Part shown: positions 37,832 through 46,649 of the stretch, in pieces
Numbering within the stretch: the first letter of the stretch is position 1
Layout: the number at the start of each line of letters is the position of its first letter
Assembly: GCF_046058945.1 (NCBI RefSeq)
Contig: NZ_CP175511.1
Coordinates: 62,001-126,000 of the forward strand
DNA from: Brochothrix campestris
GTDB lineage: Bacteria > Bacillota > Bacilli > Lactobacillales > Listeriaceae
Reading direction: 5' to 3'
Length of the DNA stretch: 64,000 nucleotides
The notes under the pieces: model-generated
Told to the model about the DNA's origin: nothing
Databases searched by the model: none
The model's input: the letters and a program-made list of their open reading frames with translations, nothing else
Program-made: the position numbers and the translations under genes

Positions 37832-40800
37832 TTGTTAGATGTTAATAACTTTGATTATATGAAAATAGGTTTAGCGTCACCTGATAAAATCCGCTCGTGG
37901 TCTTTTGGTGAAGTCAAAAAACCAGAAACAATTAACTACCGTACATTGAAACCTGAACGTGATGGTCTTTTCTGTGAGCGTATCTTTGGACCAACTAAAG
38001 ATTGGGAATGTTCTTGTGGGAAATACAAACGTGTTCGTTATAAAGGTGTTGTCTGTGATCGTTGTGGCGTTGAAGTCACAAAATCAAAAGTACGTCGTGA
38101 ACGTATGGCACACATTGAATTAGCGGCGCCTGTTTCACATATTTGGTACTTCAAAGGAATCCCAAGTCGTATGGGTCTTGTCTTAGACATGTCACCTCGT
38201 GCGTTGGAAGAAGTTATTTACTTCGCTTCTTATGTTGTTACTGAAGCTGGTGATACAGCGTTAGACAAAAAACAATTATTATCTGAGCGCGAATACCGTG
38301 CTTACCGTGAAAAATACGGTCAATCTTTCCAAGCAGGAATGGGTGCTGAAGCAATCAAACGTCTCTTAGACGCTGTTGATTTAGAAGGCGAAGTTGCTGA
38401 ATTGAAAGAGGAGTTAAAATCAGCTCAAGGTCAACGTCGTACTCGTGCGATTCGTCGCCTTGAAGTGTTGGAAGCTTTCCGTCACTCAGGTAATAAACCG
38501 AGCTGGATGGTCTTAGACGTTCTCCCAGTTATTCCACCGGAAATTCGTCCGATGGTGCAACTTGAAGGTGGCCGTTTTGCGACATCTGACTTAAACGATT
38601 TATACCGTCGTGTTATTAACCGTAACAACCGTTTGAAACGTTTATTAGACCTGGGTGCCCCAAGCATTATCGTTCAAAACGAAAAACGGATGTTACAAGA
38701 AGCTGTCGATGGTTTAATCGATAATGGTCGTCGTGGCCGTCCTGTTACAGGACCAGGTAACCGTCCATTGAAATCTTTATCACACATGCTTAAAGGTAAA
38801 CAAGGTCGTTTCCGTCAAAACTTACTTGGTAAACGTGTCGATTATTCAGGCCGTTCAGTAATCGTTTGTGGACCTTCTTTAAAAATGTACCAATGTGGTT
38901 TACCACGTGAAATGGCAATTGAATTATTCAAACCATTTGTTATGCGTGAGTTAACTCAACGTGGATTAGCACACAACATTAAGAGTGCAAAACGTAAAAT
39001 CGAACGTCATTCACCAGAAATTTGGGACGTATTAGAAGACGTTATCCGCGAACACCCAGTGTTACTTAACCGAGCACCTACGTTACACCGTTTAGGTATC
39101 CAAGCATTCGAACCTATCTTAGTTGAAGGTCGTGCGATTCGTCTTCACCCGTTAGTATGTACTGCATACAACGCCGATTTCGATGGTGACCAAATGGCTG
39201 TCCATGTACCACTTTCACCTGAAGCTCAAGCCGAAGCCCGTATTTTAATGTTAGCAGCTAACCACATTCTGAACCCGAAAGATGGTAAACCAGTTGTAAC
39301 ACCATCACAAGATATGGTTCTTGGTAACTACTACTTAACATTAGAACGCGAAGGCATTGTTGGTGAAGGGTTAATCTTTACTGATATTAACGAAGCAATG
39401 ATTGCTTACCAAAACGGTTACGTGCATTTACATTCACGGATTGCAGTTGCTGCCAACTCGTTAGGTAACGAAACATTCACAGCTGAACAAAACAAACAAT
39501 TGTTAATTACAACAGTTGGTAAATTGATTTTCAACTCAATCTTGCCACCGTCGTTCCCATACATGAATGAACCAACTAAAACGAATCTTGAAGTAGCAAC
39601 ACCTGCTCATTACTTCGTGCCTTCTACAACTGATGTGAAAAAACATATTGAACAACAAAGCGTCTTGTTACCATTCAAGAAGAAAAATCTTGAAGAAATC
39701 ATCGCTCAAATTTTCAAATTGTTCCACATCACTGAAACTTCAAAAATGTTAGACCGTATGAAAGATCAAGGGTTCAAATACTCAACACTTGCTGGTATCA
39801 CAGTTGGTATTTCTGATATCATCGTTGTGAAGGATAAACCTCAAATCTTAGCGGCATCACATGATGAAGTAGAAAATGTTACAAAAATGTTTAAACGTGG
39901 TTTAATGACAGATGAAGAGCGTTATGAACGAGTTATTGCAATTTGGAACGCAGCGAAAGATACGTTACAAAGTAAACTTATCGCTGGTTTAGATCGCTTA
40001 AACCCAATCTTCATGATGCAAGACTCTGGTGCCCGTGGTAACATCTCAAACTTTACACAGTTAGCGGGTATGCGTGGTTTAATGGCCGATCCTTCTGGAC
40101 GTATCGTTGAATTACCGATCACATCTAACTTCCGTGAAGGTCTAAATGTTCTTGAATACTTCATCTCTTCACATGGGGCTCGTAAAGGTTTAACGGATAC
40201 GGCGCTTAAAACAGCCGATTCAGGTTACTTGACTCGTCGTTTAGTAGATGTGGCGCAAGATGTTATCGTACGTGAAACAAACGATGGTTCTGATCATGGT
40301 TTACTCGTATCTGATATTGTTGAAGGTCCAGAAATTATTGAACCGTTAACAGAACGTCTTGAAGGTCGTTACTCAGCGAAAACAATTCGTCATCCGGAAA
40401 CGAATGAAGTTATTATTCGTCAAGATGAGTTGTTTACACAAGAATTGGCAGATGCCGTTCCTGCAGCTGGCATTAAAGAAGTTTGGATTCGTTCAGTATT
40501 CACATGTAATACGAAACATGGTGTATCTAAAATTAGTTATGGTAAAGACTTGTCTACTGGTTCTGAGGTTGAGGTTGGTGAAGCTGTCGGTATCGTTGCA
40601 GCTCAATCAATCGGTGAACCTGGTACTCAGTTAACAATGCGTACATTCCATACTGGTGGGGTAGCCGGATCAGATATTACACAAGGTTTACCTCGTATCC
40701 AAGAAATCTTTGAAGCACGTAACCCTAAAGGTCACGCTGTTATTACTGAATTAACCGGTGTTGTTAAAGCCATTGACGAAAAAGCTAACCGTCAACGCGA

Positions 40801-41437
40801 AATCACTGTTGTTGGTACACAAGAAACACGTACTTACACTGTGCCACTCGTTGCGCGCTTAACTGTTAATGTAGGAGACAACGTTAAACGTGGTGACGCG
40901 TTAATGGAAGGTTCAATCGATCCAAAAGAATTGTTACACGTTACTGACGTTATTACAGTAGAAAACTACTTATTAGCAGAAGTACAAAAAGTATACCGTA
41001 TGCAAGGGGTAGAAATTGCCGATAAGCATATTGAAGTAATGGTTCGTCAAATGTTACGTAAAGTGCGTGTCCTTGATCCAGGTGAAACTGATATTTTACC
41101 AGGAACATTAATGGATATTAGCGCGTTTAAAGATGCCAATGCAGACACGATTTTATCAGGTGGCCAACCAGCTACTGCTCGTCCTGTCTTACTTGGTATT
41201 ACAAAAGCATCGCTTGAAACTGAGTCATTTTTATCGGCTGCATCATTCCAAGAAACAACACGTGTGTTGACGGATGCTGCCATTAAAGGTAAGCGTGATA
41301 ACTTAATCGGTCTTAAAGAGAACGTTATCTTAGGTAAACTCGTGCCAGCTGGTACAGGGATGCCTAAATACCGTAAAGCAGAAGCGAAACTTGTCACAGC
41401 GAAAGTAGCTGCCGCAGTTGAAGCGACTGAAGAATAA
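37832..41437 (+). CDS. rpoC: DNA-directed RNA polymerase subunit beta'
   Basis: The beta' subunit carries the catalytic Mg-binding NADFDGD at residues 447-453 and an N-terminal zinc site (CSCGKYKRVRYKGVVCDRCGVEV). The trigger-loop region (GEPGTQLTMRTFHTGGVAG) is intact. Length is 1201. The start is TTG with GGGAGG about 9 nt upstream, giving MLDVNNFDYMKIG. Bacillus rpoC also starts with TTG. A perfect terminator follows. Confidence 0.98.
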   Translation: MLDVNNFDYMKIGLASPDKIRSWSFGEVKKPETINYRTLKPERDGLFCERIFGPTKDWECSCGKYKRVRYKGVVCDRCGVEVTKSKVRRERMAHIELAAPVSHIWYFKGIPSRMGLVLDMSPRALEEVIYFASYVVTEAGDTALDKKQLLSEREYRAYREKYGQSFQAGMGAEAIKRLLDAVDLEGEVAELKEELKSAQGQRRTRAIRRLEVLEAFRHSGNKPSWMVLDVLPVIPPEIRPMVQLEGGRFATSDLNDLYRRVINRNNRLKRLLDLGAPSIIVQNEKRMLQEAVDGLIDNGRRGRPVTGPGNRPLKSLSHMLKGKQGRFRQNLLGKRVDYSGRSVIVCGPSLKMYQCGLPREMAIELFKPFVMRELTQRGLAHNIKSAKRKIERHSPEIWDVLEDVIREHPVLLNRAPTLHRLGIQAFEPILVEGRAIRLHPLVCTAYNADFDGDQMAVHVPLSPEAQAEARILMLAANHILNPKDGKPVVTPSQDMVLGNYYLTLEREGIVGEGLIFTDINEAMIAYQNGYVHLHSRIAVAANSLGNETFTAEQNKQLLITTVGKLIFNSILPPSFPYMNEPTKTNLEVATPAHYFVPSTTDVKKHIEQQSVLLPFKKKNLEEIIAQIFKLFHITETSKMLDRMKDQGFKYSTLAGITVGISDIIVVKDKPQILAASHDEVENVTKMFKRGLMTDEERYERVIAIWNAAKDTLQSKLIAGLDRLNPIFMMQDSGARGNISNFTQLAGMRGLMADPSGRIVELPITSNFREGLNVLEYFISSHGARKGLTDTALKTADSGYLTRRLVDVAQDVIVRETNDGSDHGLLVSDIVEGPEIIEPLTERLEGRYSAKTIRHPETNEVIIRQDELFTQELADAVPAAGIKEVWIRSVFTCNTKHGVSKISYGKDLSTGSEVEVGEAVGIVAAQSIGEPGTQLTMRTFHTGGVAGSDITQGLPRIQEIFEARNPKGHAVITELTGVVKAIDEKANRQREITVVGTQETRTYTVPLVARLTVNVGDNVKRGDALMEGSIDPKELLHVTDVITVENYLLAEVQKVYRMQGVEIADKHIEVMVRQMLRKVRVLDPGETDILPGTLMDISAFKDANADTILSGGQPATARPVLLGITKASLETESFLSAASFQETTRVLTDAAIKGKRDNLIGLKENVILGKLVPAGTGMPKYRKAEAKLVTAKVAAAVEATEE

Positions 41438-41450
41438 AACTTTTTAATTC

Positions 41451-41490
41451 AAACGTCCGTCCTTGTGATAGCAAGGACGGACGTTTTTTT
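41451..41490 (+). terminator. Intrinsic terminator after rpoC
   Basis: ACGTCCGTCCTTG pairs perfectly with CAAGGACGGACGT around TGATAG, followed by seven T residues. It is one of the strongest hairpins in the window. Confidence 0.97.
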
Positions 41491-41515
41491 ATTTAAAAGA
41501 GACGATTTTTTATGG

Positions 41516-41544
41516 TTGACGAACACATTTTTAAATGATAAGAT
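41516..41544 (+). promoter_or_regulatory. Promoter of the str operon
   Basis: TTGACG (41516-41521) and TAAGAT (41539-41544) are 17 nt apart, identical in both boxes to the rplK promoter. Confidence 0.85.
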
Positions 41545-41552
41545 ACTTAAGG

Positions 41553-41627
41553 TACTTCAATTTGAAGTAATGAGGTTTTATAAAGGCATGGTCTAATCGT
41601 TGTAGCTTACTACAACATTTTATTTTC
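41553..41627 (+). promoter_or_regulatory. Structured leader of rpsL-rpsG-fusA
   Basis: TACTTC pairs with GAAGTA (41553-41569). GTTGTAG (41599-41605) pairs with CTACAAC (41610-41616) around CTTA, followed by ATTTTATTTTC, a weak terminator-like end. It may attenuate the operon; no known leader family is recognised. Confidence 0.45.
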
Positions 41628-41708
41628 ATTTAAAAATGATACGCTTGGATATGTGTGCTTATAAAGTCGCAAAAACTATTACAATTTTCGAGAGGAGGAA
41701 AATACAAA

Positions 41709-42122
41709 ATGCCTACAATTAACCAATTGGTACGTAAACCGCGTAAAGCGTCAGTATCAAAATCAAATTCACCAGCATTAGGTAAATCTTACAACAGTTT
41801 CAAAAAAGCGCAATCTAACGTGAACTCTCCACAAAAACGTGGTGTATGTACACGTGTGGGTACGATGACTCCACGTAAACCGAACTCGGCTTTACGTAAA
41901 TATGCACGTGTTCGTTTGACTAACTCAATCGAAGTAACTGCTTATATTCCAGGAATCGGTCACAACTTACAAGAACATAGTGTTGTTCTTATTCGTGGGG
42001 GACGCGTAAAAGATTTAGCTGGAGTACGTTATCACATCGTCCGTGGTGCTTTAGATACAGCAGGTGTAGACGGTCGTCTACAATCGCGTTCTAAATACGG
42101 AACTAAGAAACCTAAAAAATAA
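41709..42122 (+). CDS. rpsL: 30S ribosomal protein S12 with Arg56 and Ala104
   Basis: S12 shapes the decoding centre. The 137-residue protein is collinear with Firmicute S12 through GHNLQEHSVVLIRGGRVKDL. Two positions differ from the near-universal sequence. TPRKPNSALRK has Arg56 (codon CGT, 41874-41876) where Lys is normal; this is K56 in Bacillus, K43 in Mycobacterium and K42 in E. coli. VKDLAGVRYH has Ala104 (GCT, 42018-42020) in place of Pro. Both sites are classical streptomycin-resistance or dependence positions. The ATG at 41709 has GAGGAGG upstream. Confidence 0.98.
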   Translation: MPTINQLVRKPRKASVSKSNSPALGKSYNSFKKAQSNVNSPQKRGVCTRVGTMTPRKPNSALRKYARVRLTNSIEVTAYIPGIGHNLQEHSVVLIRGGRVKDLAGVRYHIVRGALDTAGVDGRLQSRSKYGTKKPKK

Positions 42123-42148
42123 TATAAAATAGAAGGGAGGACATTTTA

Positions 42149-42619
42149 ATGCCTCGTAAAGGTCCTGTTCAAAAACGTGACGTTTTACCAGATCCGATGT
42201 ACAACTCGAAATTGGTATCTCGTTTAATCAACAAAATGATGGTTGACGGTAAACGTGGAAAATCACAAGCAATTTTATACTCAGCATTTGCTAAGATTGA
42301 AGCTACTACTGGTACGCCAGCAAACGAAGTATTCGAACAAGCAATGAACAACATTATGCCAGTTCTTGAAGTAAAAGCACGCCGTGTTGGTGGAGCTAAC
42401 TATCAAGTGCCAATCGAAGTTCGTCCAGACCGTCGTTCAACTCTAGGGTTGCGTTGGTTAGTTAACTATTCACGTCTTCGTGGAGAAAAAACAATGGAAG
42501 AACGTCTTGCTAACGAAATCATGGATGCAGCTAACAACACTGGTGCAGCCGTTAAAAAACGTGAAGACACTCATAAAATGGCTGAAGCCAACAAAGCTTT
42601 CGCTCACTACCGCTGGTAG
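42149..42619 (+). CDS. rpsG: 30S ribosomal protein S7
   Basis: S7 nucleates the 30S head and lines the E site. The 156-residue protein has PRKGPVQKRDVLPDPMYNSKLVSRLINKMM, the beta-ribbon KARRVGGANYQVPIEVRPDRR, and KREDTHKMAEANKAFAHYRW at the end. GGGAGG lies 9 nt before the ATG. In E. coli S7 is the operon autoregulator; a hairpin just after its stop is noted separately. Confidence 0.98.
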   Translation: MPRKGPVQKRDVLPDPMYNSKLVSRLINKMMVDGKRGKSQAILYSAFAKIEATTGTPANEVFEQAMNNIMPVLEVKARRVGGANYQVPIEVRPDRRSTLGLRWLVNYSRLRGEKTMEERLANEIMDAANNTGAAVKKREDTHKMAEANKAFAHYRW

Positions 42620-42620
42620 G

Positions 42621-42664
42621 ATCAAGCAAGCAGTTTTTAATAACCTTAGAAACTGCTGTTTGAT
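42621..42664 (+). other. Long hairpin between rpsG and fusA
   Basis: ATCAAGC-A-AGCAGTTT pairs with AAACTGCT-GTTTGAT around a 13-nt loop. AT-rich sequence without a clear T-run follows. It may be a partial terminator, a processing site or a protein-binding site. Confidence 0.5.
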
Positions 42665-42696
42665 TATAAATTATAATTTGGAAGGAGAAATACCAA

Positions 42697-44772
42697 ATGA
42701 AAAGAGAGTTCTCCTTAGAAAATACGCGTAACATTGGGATTATGGCTCATATCGATGCCGGTAAAACAACTGTTACTGAACGTATTCTCTTTTATACAGG
42801 TAAAATCCACAAAATTGGCGAAACTCACGATGGTGGCGCTCAAATGGACTGGATGGAGCAAGAACAAGAACGTGGGATTACAATTACATCAGCAGCTACA
42901 ACTGCTGCATGGAAAGACCACCGTATCAACATCATCGATACACCTGGACACGTAGACTTCACTGTTGAAGTTGAACGTTCATTACGTGTACTTGATGGTG
43001 CTGTGGCAGTACTTGATGCGCAATCAGGTGTTGAACCACAAACTGAAACAGTATGGCGTCAAGCTACTACTTACGGTGTTCCCCGCGTTGTATTCATCAA
43101 CAAAATGGATAAAATCGGAGCTGACTTCTTATACTCTTTAGGTACTTTACATGACCGTCTGGATGCAAATGCAGGCGCAATTCAATTACCTATCGGTGCT
43201 GAAGACACGTTCAAAGGTGTTGTCGATTTAGTTGAGATGCAAGCGTATATTTATGAAAACGAAATTGGTGATGATCCTCACACTGTTGCTATCCCAGAAG
43301 ATATGCAAGAGTTAGCTGAAGAGTACCGTGATAAATTAGTCGAAGCTATTGCAGACGTAGACGAAAGCATCATGGATAAATACTTAGAAGGCGAAGAAGT
43401 TTCAACGCCAGAATTAAAAGCAGCAATTCGTCGTGCTACAATTGCGGTAGAATTCTACCCAGTATTATGTGGTACAGCGTTCAAAAACAAAGGTGTTCAA
43501 CCGATGTTAGATGCTGTTCTTGATTACCTTCCTGCTCCAACAGATGTACCTGCTATCGTTGGTACAACTATGGACGGTGAAGAAACATCACGTCCTTCAA
43601 CAGACGAATCTGAATTCTCAGCTTTAGCATTCAAAGTTATGACAGACCCTTATGTTGGTCGTTTAACATTCTTCCGTGTGTACTCAGGTGTGTTACAATC
43701 CGGTTCTTACGTATTGAACTCATCTAAAGACAAACGTGAACGTGTTGGTCGTATTCTTCAAATGCACGCAAATCACCGTGAAGAGATTCCTGAAATCCAC
43801 GCTGGTGATATCGCGGCTGCTGTCGGACTTAAAAACACAACTACTGGTGATACTTTGTGTGACGAGAAACATCCCGTTATCTTAGAATCAATGGAATTCC
43901 CAGAACCAGTAATCTCGGTTGCGATTGAACCTAAATCAAAAGCAGATCAAGATAAAATGGGTCAAGCTTTAGTTAAATTAGCTGAAGAAGATCCGACTTT
44001 CCGCGCTGAAACTGACCAAGAAACGGGTCAAACAATCATCTCTGGTATGGGTGAACTTCACTTAGATATCATTGTTGATCGTATGCGTCGTGAATTCAAC
44101 GTTGAAGCTAACGTTGGTGATCCACAAGTTTCTTACCGTGAATCATTCAAGAAATCTGCACAAGTTCAAGGTAAATTCGTTCGTCAATCAGGTGGTAAAG
44201 GTCAATACGGAGACGTATGGGTTGAATTTACACCTAACGAAGAAGGAAAAGGCTTTGAATTTGAAAACGCAATCGTCGGTGGTGTTGTTCCTCGTGAATA
44301 CATCCCTGCAGTTGAAAAAGGTTTAGCAGATTCTATGTCTAACGGTCAATTAGCTGGTTACCCATTAATCGATGTTAAAGCTAAGCTTTATGATGGTTCT
44401 TACCATGATGTCGATTCAAATGAAACAGCTTTCCGTGTTGCTGCATCTTACGCATTACGTGAAGCTTACAAAAAATGTGACCCTGCATTGTTAGAACCAA
44501 TTGAACTTGTTGAGGTAGTAATGCCTGAAGAGTATCTTGGTGATATCATGGGTGACATCACAAGTCGTCGTGGACGCGTAGACGGTATGGAAGCTCGCGG
44601 TAACGCTCAAGTTGTCCGTGCATTTGTACCATTATCTAACATGTTTGGATATGCTACTGACTTACGTTCTAAGACACAAGGCCGTGGTGTTTACTCAATG
44701 CAATTCGATCATTACGAAGAAGTACCTAAATCTGTAGCAGAAGAAATTATTAAAGCTAACAAAGGTCAATAA
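42697..44772 (+). CDS. fusA: Elongation factor G
   Basis: EF-G is the GTPase that drives translocation. The G1 loop AHIDAGKTT is at residues 17-25, with DTPGHVDF (G3) and NKMDKIGADF (G4). Domains II-V follow, ending SMQFDHYEEVPKSVAEEIIK. Length is 691. The product begins MKREFSLENTRNIGIMAHID. GGAAGGAG lies 10 nt before the ATG. It is the third gene of the str operon, with tuf behind its own likely promoter. Confidence 0.98.
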   Translation: MKREFSLENTRNIGIMAHIDAGKTTVTERILFYTGKIHKIGETHDGGAQMDWMEQEQERGITITSAATTAAWKDHRINIIDTPGHVDFTVEVERSLRVLDGAVAVLDAQSGVEPQTETVWRQATTYGVPRVVFINKMDKIGADFLYSLGTLHDRLDANAGAIQLPIGAEDTFKGVVDLVEMQAYIYENEIGDDPHTVAIPEDMQELAEEYRDKLVEAIADVDESIMDKYLEGEEVSTPELKAAIRRATIAVEFYPVLCGTAFKNKGVQPMLDAVLDYLPAPTDVPAIVGTTMDGEETSRPSTDESEFSALAFKVMTDPYVGRLTFFRVYSGVLQSGSYVLNSSKDKRERVGRILQMHANHREEIPEIHAGDIAAAVGLKNTTTGDTLCDEKHPVILESMEFPEPVISVAIEPKSKADQDKMGQALVKLAEEDPTFRAETDQETGQTIISGMGELHLDIIVDRMRREFNVEANVGDPQVSYRESFKKSAQVQGKFVRQSGGKGQYGDVWVEFTPNEEGKGFEFENAIVGGVVPREYIPAVEKGLADSMSNGQLAGYPLIDVKAKLYDGSYHDVDSNETAFRVAASYALREAYKKCDPALLEPIELVEVVMPEEYLGDIMGDITSRRGRVDGMEARGNAQVVRAFVPLSNMFGYATDLRSKTQGRGVYSMQFDHYEEVPKSVAEEIIKANKGQ

Positions 44773-44801
44773 TTGATTTTTTACTGATTTTGAAGTATAA
44801 A
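44773..44801 (+). promoter_or_regulatory. Likely promoter of tuf
   Basis: TTGATT (44773-44778) and TATAAA (44796-44801) are 17 nt apart, starting at the fusA stop. The leader holds a small GAGTAA/TTGCTC hairpin. Confidence 0.55.
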
Positions 44802-44887
44802 TATCATAGGGAGTAATTTTACGATTGCTCTCGATGATGTTACTTAAAAATAAAAATAACTTATATATCCAAGGAGGAAATATCAAA

Positions 44888-46072
44888 ATGGCTAAAGAAA
44901 AATTCGATCGCTCAAAAGCCCATGTAAACGTTGGTACTATTGGACACGTTGATCATGGTAAAACAACTTTAACAGCTGCAATCACTACTGTATTATCTAA
45001 GAAAGGTTTTGCAGAAGCGTCAGCATACGACGCTATCGATGGTGCTCCTGAAGAACGTGAACGTGGTATTACTATCTCTACTGCTCACGTTGAATACCAA
45101 ACTGAAACTCGTCACTACGCACACGTTGACTGTCCTGGACATGCCGATTATGTTAAAAACATGATCACTGGTGCTGCTCAAATGGATGGTGGTATCTTAG
45201 TAGTATCTGCTGCTGATGGTCCGATGCCTCAAACACGTGAACACATTTTACTTTCTCGTCAAGTTGGTGTTCCTTTCATCGTTGTATTCTTAAACAAATG
45301 CGACATGGTTGATGATGAAGAATTATTAGAATTAGTAGAAATGGAAGTTCGTGACTTATTAAGCGAATATGACTTCCCAGGCGATGATGTTCCAATCATC
45401 CGTGGTTCTGCACTTAAAGCTTTACAAGGCGAACCAGAATACGAAGAAAAAATTCTTGAATTGATGGATGCAGTAGATTCTTACATCCCAACTCCAGAAC
45501 GTGATACTGACAAACCATTCATGATGCCAGTTGAGGATGTATTCTCAATCACTGGTCGTGGTACTGTTGCTACAGGCCGTGTTGAACGTGGTGTTATCAA
45601 AGTTGCTGACGAGATCGAAATCGTTGGTATCCACGATACTAAAAAATCAGTAGTAACTGGTGTTGAAATGTTCCGTAAATTGTTAGATTACGCTGAAGCT
45701 GGCGATAACATTGGTGCATTATTACGTGGTGTTTCTCGTGAAGAAATCGAACGTGGTCAAGTACTTGCTAAACCAGGTACTATCACTCCTCATACTTCTT
45801 TCACTGCAGAAGTATACGTATTATCTAAAGAAGAGGGTGGACGTCATACGCCATTCTTTAACAACTACCGTCCACAATTCTACTTCCGTACTTCTGATGT
45901 AACTGGTTCAATTACATTACCAGAAGGTACTGAAATGGTTATGCCTGGCGATAACGTTTCTTTAACTGTTGAATTACACGCTCCAATCGCTATCGAAGAT
46001 GGTACTAAGTTCTCTATCCGTGAGGGTGGACGTACTGTTGGTGCTGGTGTCGTAGCATCTATCTCTAAATAA
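44888..46072 (+). CDS. tuf: Elongation factor Tu
   Basis: EF-Tu delivers aminoacyl-tRNA to the ribosome. G1 is GHVDHGKTT at residues 19-27, with DCPGHADY and NKCDMVDD following. Length is 394. The C terminus reads FSIREGGRTVGAGVV, with Ser at the position that is Ala375 in E. coli; Ser is usual in Firmicutes. AAGGAGG lies 10 nt before the ATG at 44888. A very strong terminator follows. Confidence 0.98.
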   Translation: MAKEKFDRSKAHVNVGTIGHVDHGKTTLTAAITTVLSKKGFAEASAYDAIDGAPEERERGITISTAHVEYQTETRHYAHVDCPGHADYVKNMITGAAQMDGGILVVSAADGPMPQTREHILLSRQVGVPFIVVFLNKCDMVDDEELLELVEMEVRDLLSEYDFPGDDVPIIRGSALKALQGEPEYEEKILELMDAVDSYIPTPERDTDKPFMMPVEDVFSITGRGTVATGRVERGVIKVADEIEIVGIHDTKKSVVTGVEMFRKLLDYAEAGDNIGALLRGVSREEIERGQVLAKPGTITPHTSFTAEVYVLSKEEGGRHTPFFNNYRPQFYFRTSDVTGSITLPEGTEMVMPGDNVSLTVELHAPIAIEDGTKFSIREGGRTVGAGVVASISK

Positions 46073-46082
46073 TTTAACATCT

Positions 46083-46116
46083 AAAACCGGTGCAGAGCAA
46101 TCTGCACCGGTTTTTT
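46083..46116 (+). terminator. Intrinsic terminator after tuf
   Basis: AACCGGTGCAGA pairs perfectly with TCTGCACCGGTT around GCAA, followed by six T residues in total. Confidence 0.96.
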
Positions 46117-46442
46117 GTATTCTGGGATAAACGTTATAGATCGTTTTTTAAACGTTGTTAGAACGGTCGTTGACGTTTGCTAGAAGGACTCTGAATGATA
46201 CAACACCTTCTATTTAGAGTGCTTGTGTTGTGAGTGCGCAAAAAAACCGAGTGGATTAGCCGACTATTGGGCTGATTTGTGTTATTATAAATAACGTTGG
46301 TGATTAGCAGTAATGAATCACCTTGAGGGTCTTTTGGAACAGAGCGTGGCCAATGCACGTGATGAGGCAGGTGAGCCGCAACAAGCCTGCAACTGACAAT
46401 GAAACGTAAGTCGAGGCGACTTGAAAAATAATCAAGAAGTAC
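46117..46442 (+). other. Unexplained structured intergenic stretch
   Basis: No gene is supported here. Several hairpins are visible: TAGAAGG (46181)/CCTTCTA (46206), ACAACAC (46200)/GTGTTGT (46225) which would compete with it, GTTATT/AATAAC (46281-46295), GGTGATT (46299)/AATCACC (46316), and AAGTCG/CGACTT (46408-46422). I recognise no tRNA, tmRNA, 6S, SRP or RNase P core. It may be an untranslated RNA or a long upstream region of the S10 operon. Confidence 0.4.
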
Positions 46443-46471
46443 TTGAAATTATGTTTAGAATCATGTATAAT
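46443..46471 (+). promoter_or_regulatory. Promoter of the S10-spc-alpha operon
   Basis: TTGAAA (46443-46448) and a consensus TATAAT (46466-46471) are 17 nt apart. The start site near 46478 leaves a leader of about 170 nt. Confidence 0.82.
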
Positions 46472-46477
46472 TGTACA

Positions 46478-46640
46478 AGTGTGAAACCAAAGGGACTCGT
46501 ATGCCTGTATTGGTAAACGAAATCCAGCAGTGCCCCACAAAAATGTTGAAGTGGGAGGTTGCGATACACCCGGCCGCTTTGTCATGGCGCTTGTATCGGA
46601 AATTTCCATGGAATATGCTTGTTAGATCAAGCGAAAAGGA
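46478..46640 (+). promoter_or_regulatory. S10 operon leader with stacked hairpins
   Basis: CCCAC (46534-46538) pairs with GTGGG (46551-46555). CGATACA (46562-46568) pairs with TGTATCG (46592-46598), enclosing a GC-rich loop. The palindromes GGAAATTTCC and CCATGG follow. In E. coli the S10 leader binds L4; whether this one does is unknown. Confidence 0.55.
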
Positions 46641-46649
46641 GGGAAAATA

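Noticed and set aside
44888..46072. Ser in FSIREGG of EF-Tu as an elfamycin-resistance change
   Set aside because: From family knowledge, Ser at this position is the ordinary state in Firmicutes such as Bacillus, so it is not unusual here.
46304..46609. A 101-codon minus-strand open frame between tuf and rpsJ
   Set aside because: It overlaps the S10 promoter and leader, starts in an rpsJ-proximal palindrome, lacks a ribosome binding site, and its sequence resembles no protein.
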